Source: an uncultured Pseudomonas sp. (GTDB lineage Bacteria; Pseudomonadota; Gammaproteobacteria; Pseudomonadales; Pseudomonadaceae). Taken from it: 10,021 nucleotides of DNA. Below are positions 5,619-10,021 of this stretch, piece after piece. A model generated the notes under the pieces. It was not told the origin of the DNA. It searched no databases and worked only from the letters and a program-made list of their open reading frames with translations. Every line of letters starts with the position of its first letter. Within the stretch, counting starts at the first letter, position 1. The translations under genes and the position numbers were made by a program. The stretch spans positions 1 through 10,021 of the forward strand of contig NZ_CAMPHN010000157.1 of assembly GCF_946885885.1 (NCBI RefSeq). The letters run 5' to 3'.

Positions 5619-7301
5619 ATGCGAGACAAGTCACCCAGCGACTCACTGCCAACCCCAATCAACTTTATAAGCGCGCAAAACGCCGTGATTGGCCTACGTA
5701 GTCGCGACCTGTTTTCCACTGTACGTACCCTGCTATTACAAGGCCTCAAGCACCCTCTCTACAGCGCCCGTCATGCACTGGCGCTGGGTGGCCAACTGGG
5801 GCGCGTACTGCTCGGCGACACCCCCTACAAGGTCGATCCGCAAGACCCTCGCTTCGCCGATCCCACCTGGCGTCTCAACCCTTTTTATCGACGCGGGCTC
5901 CAGGCCTACCTGGCCTGGAAAAAACAGCTCAACCAATGGATAGACGAGAGCGACCTTGAGCCCGAGGAGCGTGCCCGCGCACGTTTCGTCGCAGCCCTGC
6001 TCGGCGATGCCCTGGCGCCCTCCAATACCCTGCTCAACCCGCTGGCGATCAAAGAGCTGTTCAACACCGGCGGTGCCAGCCTGCTCAAAGGCATGGGCCA
6101 TCTGCTGAGGGACGTGCTGCATAACGACTGCATGCCCAGCCAGGTCGACAAACAAGCCTTCGAAGTCGGCCGCAACCTGGCCGCCACGCCGGGTGCCGTG
6201 GTGTTCCGCAACGAGCTGCTGGAGCTGATCCAGTACAAGCCCATGAGCGAGAGGCAGTACGCCAAGCCCTTGCTGATCGTGCCGCCGCAAATCAACAAGT
6301 TCTATATTTTCGACCTTTCCAGCAACAAGAGCTTCGTTCAATACGCGCTGAAGAACAGCCTGCCGACCTTTATCGTCAGTTGGCGCAACCCCAATACCCA
6401 GCACCGCGAATGGGGCCTTTCAAGCTACGTGCAAGCGCTTGAAGAAGCGCTCGAGGCCTGCCAGACCATTACCGGCAGCAAAGAGGTGAATCTTCTCGGC
6501 GCCTGTGCCGGTGGCCTGACCATCGCCGCCCTGCAGGGCCACCTGCAAGCCAAGCGACAGCTGCGCAAAGTCTCCAGCGCCACCTACATGGTCAGTCTGC
6601 TCGATAGCCGGATCGACAGCCCGCCGACACTCTTCGCCGACGAACAAACCCTGGAGACGGCCAAGCGTCGCTCCTATCAACGCGGCGTGCTGGACGGCCG
6701 CGACATGGCCAAAGTGTTCGCCTGGATGCGCCCGAACGACCTGGTCTGGAATTATTGGATCAACAACTACCTGCTCGGCAAAGAGCCGCCCGCTTTCGAC
6801 GTGCTCTACTGGAATAACGACAACACCCGCCTGCCCGCCGCCTTGCACGGCGAAATGATCGACTTCTTCAAGCACAACCCACTGCCCCGTCCCGGCGGGC
6901 TGGAAGTCTGCGGCACACCGATCGATTTGCAAAAAGTCACGGTCGACAGCTTCAACGTCGCCGGCATCAACGATCACATCACGCCCTGGGATGCGGTTTA
7001 CCGTTCGGCGCTGCTGATTGGCGGCAAACGCCGCTTCGTGCTCGCCAACAGCGGGCATATACACAGTATTCTCAACCCGCCCAACAACGCTAAAAGCAGC
7101 TACTTCGAGAACGACAAATTCAGCGGCGACCCGCGCGCCTGGCTGTATGACGCACAAAAGCACGATGGCAGTTGGTGGCCACAGTGGCTCGAATGGATTC
7201 AGGAACGCTCGGGCGAGCTGCACGAAAGCCAGCCAATCCTGGGCAACCGCCAATACCCCGCCCTGGAGGCCGCACCTGGAACTTACGTTCACGTGCGTTA
7301 A
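5619..7301 (+). CDS. phaC2: PhaC2, second class II PHA synthase
   Basis: This is a paralogue of PhaC1 catalysing the same polymerisation of (R)-3-hydroxyacyl-CoA. I choose the ATG at 5619, which gives 560 residues beginning MRDKSPSDSLP like other PhaC2 proteins, with GGAG at 5606-5609, 9 bases upstream. A TTG at 5583 in frame would add 12 residues and lacks support. The nucleophile Cys296 lies in GACAGG, Asp452 in NDHITPW, and His480 in ANSGHIH. Residue 130 is Asp. Near the catalytic His the sequence departs from the PhaC1 form: Ala476 and His482 replace Ser and Gln, and NPPNNAKSSY replaces NPPGNPKARY. The C-terminus APGTYVHVR is typical. phaZ ends 192 bases upstream; phaD starts 72 bases downstream. 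Confidence 0.96.
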   Translation: MRDKSPSDSLPTPINFISAQNAVIGLRSRDLFSTVRTLLLQGLKHPLYSARHALALGGQLGRVLLGDTPYKVDPQDPRFADPTWRLNPFYRRGLQAYLAWKKQLNQWIDESDLEPEERARARFVAALLGDALAPSNTLLNPLAIKELFNTGGASLLKGMGHLLRDVLHNDCMPSQVDKQAFEVGRNLAATPGAVVFRNELLELIQYKPMSERQYAKPLLIVPPQINKFYIFDLSSNKSFVQYALKNSLPTFIVSWRNPNTQHREWGLSSYVQALEEALEACQTITGSKEVNLLGACAGGLTIAALQGHLQAKRQLRKVSSATYMVSLLDSRIDSPPTLFADEQTLETAKRRSYQRGVLDGRDMAKVFAWMRPNDLVWNYWINNYLLGKEPPAFDVLYWNNDNTRLPAALHGEMIDFFKHNPLPRPGGLEVCGTPIDLQKVTVDSFNVAGINDHITPWDAVYRSALLIGGKRRFVLANSGHIHSILNPPNNAKSSYFENDKFSGDPRAWLYDAQKHDGSWWPQWLEWIQERSGELHESQPILGNRQYPALEAAPGTYVHVR

Positions 7302-7373
7302 GCAGAATGACAATTGGCCGGATTACCCCTGGCCACTTGCCGTCCCCTCTTGCGAACAGAATAAGAAAACCGG

Positions 7374-7988
7374 ATGAAAACCAGCGAGCGTATCCTCGAA
7401 TGCGCCAGAGTGCTGTTCAATCAGCAAGGCGAGCCCAATGTCTCCACCCTGGAAATAGCCAATGAACTAGGCATCAGTCCAGGCAATTTGTACTACCACT
7501 ACCACGGCAAAGAGCCCCTGATCCTGGCGCTGTTCGAGCGCTTCCAGGCTGAATTGGCACCGTTGCTCGACCCGCCCGACGACGTCAGCCTGGATGTCGA
7601 AGACTACTGGCTATTTCTGCATTTGATCGTCGAGCGCCTGGCCCACTACCGCTTCCTGTTCCAGGATTTGTCCAATCTCGCCGGACGCCTGCCCAAGCTG
7701 GCGCGCGGCATCCGTAACTGGCTCAACGCACTGAAACGCACCTTGGCTGCGCTGCTTTCGCGACTCAAAGCGGAAGGCCACCTGAGCAGCGACATCCAGT
7801 CGCTCGGGCAACTGGTCGAACAGATCACCCTGACGCTGCTGTTCTCCCTGGATTACCAACGCATCCTGGGCAGCGAGGGCGAAAGCCGCCTGGTGGTCTA
7901 TCAAGTGATGATGCTGGTTGCGCCCCACCTCAGCGACGAGTCGCGCTTCGCCGCCGAGCACTTGGCGCAACGCTATCTGGAAACCTAG
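7374..7988 (+). CDS. phaD: PhaD, TetR-family regulator of pha genes
   Basis: This is a DNA-binding regulator of PHA metabolism. In P. putida KT2442 PhaD activates both the phaC1 and phaI transcription units, apparently in response to a fatty-acid-derived (probably CoA) ligand. The 204-residue protein has an N-terminal TetR helix-turn-helix (about 4-50), with the recognition segment ELGISPGNLYYHYHGKE, followed by an all-helical ligand-binding and dimerisation domain with the conserved block YRFLFQDLSNLAGRLP. No convincing Shine-Dalgarno precedes the ATG; AAGAAAA near 7362 is the best match. Translation may be weak or coupled to phaC2, which ends 72 bases upstream. The gene converges with phaF. 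Confidence 0.95.
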   Translation: MKTSERILECARVLFNQQGEPNVSTLEIANELGISPGNLYYHYHGKEPLILALFERFQAELAPLLDPPDDVSLDVEDYWLFLHLIVERLAHYRFLFQDLSNLAGRLPKLARGIRNWLNALKRTLAALLSRLKAEGHLSSDIQSLGQLVEQITLTLLFSLDYQRILGSEGESRLVVYQVMMLVAPHLSDESRFAAEHLAQRYLET

Positions 7989-8043
7989 TTGAGGCTTCGT
8001 AACGCACAGGGAACCTCGATAGACCTCGATCGGCGCAAACGAA

Positions 8044-8068
8044 AACGCCCGGCACTGGGCCAGGCGTT
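8044..8068 (-). terminator. Rho-independent terminator of the phaI-phaF transcript
   Basis: On the minus strand the stem AACGCC...GGCGTT (8044-8049 with 8063-8068) continues inward, after one mismatch, as GGC/GCC (8051-8053 with 8059-8061) with a 5-base loop. It is followed by TTTTCGTTT. It lies 20 bases beyond the phaF stop. On the plus strand it is preceded by A's but not followed by T's, so it should stop phaIF and not phaD. Confidence 0.8.
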
Positions 8069-8088
8069 CGCGTGTAACACAGTCAGTC

Positions 8089-8835
8089 TTACGGCTGGCT
8101 GGTCGGCGGCGGTGTTGCCGGTGCAGCAGCGGCGGCAGCACTGGGGGCCGGTGCCGCTGCTGGCTTGGCCGCCGGTTTGGCTGCGGCTTTCGCTGCTGGT
8201 TTAGCGGCGGGCTTAGCTGCAGCTTTCGGGGCTGCGGGCTTGGCTGCCGCTTTCGTCGCCGGCTTGGCCGCAGCTTTCGCCGCTGGCTTGGCTGCCGGCT
8301 TAGCCGCTGGTTTGGCGGCTGCTTTCGGAGCTGGTTTAGCCGCCGCTTTCGGGGCCGGCTTAGCTACAGTTTTAGCTGCAGGCTTGGCCGCTGGCTTGAT
8401 CGACTTGGCCGATACACCGGTCAGTTGCTCGATTTTCTTGGTCAGGCTGTCGACTTTGGCATTGAGCGCTTTCACTTCATTGCGACTCGGAACACCGAGG
8501 CGCGAAATGGCATTGTTCAAGCGTTTGTCGAAAGCTTCTTCCAACTCGCCCCACTTACCAATTGCACGATCTTTTACTTCATCGACTTTGGACTTGGCAG
8601 TACCTACTTTAGAACCGACGGTGGACTTCACGGCGTCGACTTGTTTATCGACTTCGGTCTTCGCCATCTTCTCGGCTTTCTCGCCATCCTTGACCAGCGT
8701 ATCGAACAGCTTATTGCCGTCCTTGCTGACCTTCGAATAAGCGCCCAGGCCCGCCAACCAGATCTGACGCGAGTACTTTTCGACCTCGCCAATCCAGGAC
8801 GATGCCTGTTTTTCGGTTTTCTTTTTAACAGCCAT
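8089..8835 (-). CDS. phaF: PhaF, phasin with histone-H1-like DNA-binding tail
   Basis: PhaF coats PHA granules and, in P. putida, also binds the nucleoid so that granules are shared between daughter cells. I start at ATG 8835 (MAVKKKTEK), giving 248 residues, with GGGAG just upstream; the 16 residues readable before it are not conserved. The phasin domain covers about 1-140 with the signature YSRQIWLAGLGAYSKV (21-36), a long amphipathic helix, and a leucine-zipper-like segment (about 121-140) thought to pair PhaF with PhaI. Residues 145-230 are alanine-, lysine- and proline-rich repeats (AAKPAAKPAAK), the DNA-binding tail. The end (231-248, PSAAAAAAPATPPPTSQP) has no lysine. It lies 10 bases after phaI and shares its transcript. 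Confidence 0.95.
   Translation of the reverse strand: MAVKKKTEKQASSWIGEVEKYSRQIWLAGLGAYSKVSKDGNKLFDTLVKDGEKAEKMAKTEVDKQVDAVKSTVGSKVGTAKSKVDEVKDRAIGKWGELEEAFDKRLNNAISRLGVPSRNEVKALNAKVDSLTKKIEQLTGVSAKSIKPAAKPAAKTVAKPAPKAAAKPAPKAAAKPAAKPAAKPAAKAAAKPATKAAAKPAAPKAAAKPAAKPAAKAAAKPAAKPAAAPAPSAAAAAAPATPPPTSQP
8107..8401 (-). repeat. Degenerate DNA repeat encoding the AAKP tail of PhaF
   Basis: The coding DNA for PhaF residues about 145-243 is a low-complexity array of Ala, Lys and Pro codons. Neighbouring units use different synonymous codons (for example GGCTTGGCTGCC, GGCTTAGCCGCT and GGTTTGGCGGCT on the plus strand). This mixture suggests an old array kept by protein-level selection rather than a recent expansion. 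It could still vary in length between strains. Confidence 0.75.
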
Positions 8836-8845
8836 CCCGGTCTCC

Positions 8846-9400
8846 CTATTTCTTGTTCTGCGCGACTTGCTCGAGCAATACACTCAGCTCATCAAGCTTA
8901 GCAGACAGAACTTCGATGTCCTGCTTCGAGGGGATACCGATACGGTTGAGAGCGCTGGCGACACGGGTGTCGAAAGCCTTTTCGATCTTGTCGAGACGCC
9001 CTTCGACTTTACCCTTCACGCTATTGACGTTGCTCTTGACGGTATCGAGCTGGCTGTTGGCCGCTTCGACTTGCTCGTTGATCAGCTTCTTGCCTTGTTG
9101 CTCGACGTTTTCGCCGTTCTTGACCAATTCCTTGAAATACTCGGCGCCTTCTTGACCGGCTTTGGCGTAAGCACCCAGGCCAGCCAACCAGATTTTGCGC
9201 GCATAGAGTTTAACGTCGCTCAGCACGGTGCCGGCTTTGTCCGCGGATTCAGTGGCCATATCCGCAGTCTTCCTTACCACCTTGTTGGTTTTTTCCGCGG
9301 TTTTATTGACAGCCCGATTGGTTTTATCCGCAGCTTCGTTGACCTTATCGGTGGCTTTGGCTTCAACGGTTTCGACATTCTGTTCAACGGCAGCTTTCAT
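8846..9400 (-). CDS. phaI: PhaI, granule-associated phasin with long N-terminal extension
   Basis: PhaI is a small granule-surface protein that pairs with PhaF and affects granule number and size. I start at ATG 9400 (MKAAVEQNVE), with GAGG 6 bases upstream, giving 184 residues; a GTG at 9412 has no better support. The phasin domain begins near residue 60 with YARKIWLAGLGAYAKA (66-81), then EYFKELVKNGE, an amphipathic coiled-coil segment and a leucine-rich end (about 162-179). Residues 1-59 are extra compared with the P. putida protein I recall (about 139 residues): a hydrophilic, Lys/Ala/Thr-rich run of heptads (18-59). The stop codon TAG runs into the phaF ribosome binding site GGAG, so the two genes are probably translationally coupled. 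Confidence 0.93.
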   Translation of the reverse strand: MKAAVEQNVETVEAKATDKVNEAADKTNRAVNKTAEKTNKVVRKTADMATESADKAGTVLSDVKLYARKIWLAGLGAYAKAGQEGAEYFKELVKNGENVEQQGKKLINEQVEAANSQLDTVKSNVNSVKGKVEGRLDKIEKAFDTRVASALNRIGIPSKQDIEVLSAKLDELSVLLEQVAQNKK

Positions 9401-9447
9401 GGTGCACCTCACTCTGAATGGTTCGAGGAAACGCCCACGGAATGTAG

Positions 9448-9507
9448 GCTTAGGTGCACGGTATCGGGGAAAATTAGAATCCGCATACTAAGCTCAAGAA
9501 CCTAAGC
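9448..9507 (-). promoter_or_regulatory. phaI promoter region with candidate PhaD operator
   Basis: On the minus strand TTAGTATGCGGATTCTAAT (9491 down to 9473) has TTAG and CTAA arms 10 bases apart and matches 14 of 19 bases of the motif before phaC1. It includes TCTAAT, a 5-of-6 match to a -10 box, 72 bases before the phaI ATG. It is enclosed by a wider perfect inverted repeat, GCTTAGGT (9448-9455) and ACCTAAGC (9500-9507). A -35 is not clear, which fits an activator-dependent promoter. Binding by PhaD is inferred. Confidence 0.5.
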
Positions 9508-9508
9508 G

Positions 9509-9521
9509 AAAAACGCCGCGT
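9509..9521 (-). terminator. Weak terminator candidate after the granule-region gene
   Basis: On the minus strand AACG-CGG-CGTT followed by TTT forms a 4-base stem with a short U-run, just after the stop at 9528. The stem is too short for confidence. Some transcripts from the upstream gene may read through into phaI. Confidence 0.25.
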
Positions 9522-9527
9522 TGAACT

Positions 9528-9806
9528 TCAGGCATTCAGGCTCTTATCCAGCACCTCTTCGATTTCGCGCTTGATGCTGCCGCTCATGGCCGACAGCAGC
9601 AGCCCCAGGTTGAGCTGCACCTTTACCCGGTCCGCCGCTACCTCGATATGTCCATCGGCGCCGCTGCGCTTGAACTCCAAGGTGTCTCCAGCCCAGCGAT
9701 AGCGCACGTTGTACTCGCGCGCCAGGCGCTCGGCCAGTTGTTCGGCTTTCTCGCGAGCTGCTTCGCGGCCGAGGCTATGGGGACGCTCGACGGTAATCTT
9801 GGCCAT
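9528..9806 (-). CDS. Small PHA-granule-region protein (PHA_gran_rgn family)
   Basis: This 92-residue protein matches the family annotated as putative polyhydroxyalkanoic acid system protein (TIGR02610/PF09650 type), found beside pha genes; its biochemical role is not known. It begins MAKITVERPHSLGREAA, then has a charged helix (about 12-32) and a short beta-rich part (YNVRYRWAGDTLEF, HIEVAADRVKVQLNLG). It ends in a helix, SAMSGSIKREIEEVLDKSL. There is no signal peptide or membrane segment. AGGAG lies 7 bases before the ATG. It is upstream of phaI on the same strand, separated by 127 bases that hold the phaI promoter. This is the position of PA5062 in P. aeruginosa. Confidence 0.88.
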   Translation of the reverse strand: MAKITVERPHSLGREAAREKAEQLAERLAREYNVRYRWAGDTLEFKRSGADGHIEVAADRVKVQLNLGLLLSAMSGSIKREIEEVLDKSLNA

Positions 9807-9832
9807 GGCATTTCTCCTCGCCAGTTAAAACT

Positions 9833-9860
9833 GCGACCTTAAGTCGCTGGGACTATAGCA
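9833..9860 (-). promoter_or_regulatory. Promoter and palindrome before the granule-region gene
   Basis: On the minus strand TGCTATAGT (9860 down to 9852) is an extended -10 match (TGnTATAAT, 5 of 6 in the hexamer); no good -35 is seen 17 bases upstream. The predicted start falls on the palindrome GCGAC-CTTAA-GTCGC (9833-9847), a position suited to a repressor site. A second palindrome, CTGCA-AG-TGCAG (9871-9882), lies near the -35 position. Confidence 0.45.
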
Positions 9861-9926
9861 ATATGCACAACTGCAAGTGCAGCAGAGCGGGAGACGATCA
9901 ATATCCATCAAGCCTTTTGCGCCTTT

Positions 9927-9958
9927 ACTTGCAGCTTATGGCTTACGGCTTACCGCTG
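9927..9958. repeat. Second heptamer-phased intergenic repeat
   Basis: After ACTTGCA come three tandem 7-base units, GCTTATG-GCTTACG-GCTTACC (9934-9954), then GCTGATA. Over 26 bases it matches 20 positions of the repeat before the DUF971 gene (starting near 2019). Both copies precede plus-strand genes or leaders. Confidence 0.7.
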
Positions 9959-10021
9959 ATAGCCAGCTTTTCGGTTTAGAATGACCGCCACTTTTTAGCC
10001 TCTCTGTGTAGGGAATGGGCA
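9956..10021 (+). promoter_or_regulatory. Promoter and leader of the next plus-strand gene (probably ubiE)
   Basis: TAGAAT (9977-9982) is a good -10; CTGATA (9956-9961) is a possible -35 with a short 15-base spacer. No coding start can be supported: the ATG at 10015 has no proper ribosome binding site and the reading frame leaves the window. In Pseudomonas this side of the pha locus is normally followed by ubiE; that identity comes from synteny, not from sequence seen here. Confidence 0.45.

Noticed and set aside
8107..8401. Possible CRISPR-like or minisatellite array
   Set aside because: The units are in frame, encode the known PhaF tail and have no unique spacers.
8165..8740. Alanine/glycine-rich plus-strand frame resembling a hydrophobic repeat protein
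   Set aside because: It is the complement of the PhaF AAKP tail, where low complexity keeps several frames open.
10015..10021. ATG at the window end as the start of ubiE
   Set aside because: The GGGA sits directly against it, with no proper spacing, and UbiE proteins begin differently (MNDPR/MNDQR type); the real start is probably beyond the window.

Overview
The window is a chromosomal segment of a Pseudomonas-type gammaproteobacterium, recognised by gene content, order and protein sequence. It carries the class II (medium-chain-length) polyhydroxyalkanoate (PHA) locus with its usual flanks: hslV-hslU, a DUF971 gene, phaC1-phaZ-phaC2-phaD on the plus strand, then phaF, phaI and a small PHA-granule-region gene on the minus strand. 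The window ends in what is probably the leader of ubiE, an inference from synteny only. Coding sequence is GC-rich and compositionally uniform. I see no insertion sequence, integrase, tRNA, rRNA, CRISPR array or other sign of recent transfer. PhaC1 resembles the P. aeruginosa type in several places, but I cannot name the species.

Layout. (1) 1-1973: heat-shock protease operon hslVU, led by a good sigma-32-like promoter; HslV uses a TTG start. (2) 1979-2429: a heptamer-phased repeat and hairpin lead directly into the DUF971 gene. (3) 2430-2771: 342-base non-coding control region of phaC1. (4) 2772-7988: phaC1 (polymerase), phaZ (intracellular depolymerase), phaC2 (second polymerase), phaD (TetR-family regulator). 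(5) 7989-8088: gap between converging units, with a terminator for phaIF. (6) 8089-9806, minus strand: phaF and phaI phasins and the granule-region protein. (7) 9807-10021: divergent control region containing a second copy of the heptamer repeat.

How the genes work together. PhaC1 and PhaC2 polymerise (R)-3-hydroxyacyl-CoA at the granule surface and PhaZ returns monomers. PhaF and PhaI coat the granule, and PhaF also binds DNA through its lysine-alanine-proline tail. PhaD is known in P. putida to control both the phaC1 and phaI promoters.

Most interesting observations. A 19-base near-palindromic motif occurs in the same transcriptional orientation upstream of both phaC1 and phaI (14 of 19 identical) and is a candidate PhaD operator. 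A -24/-12 (sigma-54-like) element sits just before phaC2. PhaI carries a heptad-repeat N-terminal extension compared with the roughly 139-residue P. putida form. PhaC2 is unusual next to its catalytic histidine. A related intergenic repeat lies near both ends of the window. Overall this is a known locus with locally unusual features; I found no clearly new system.
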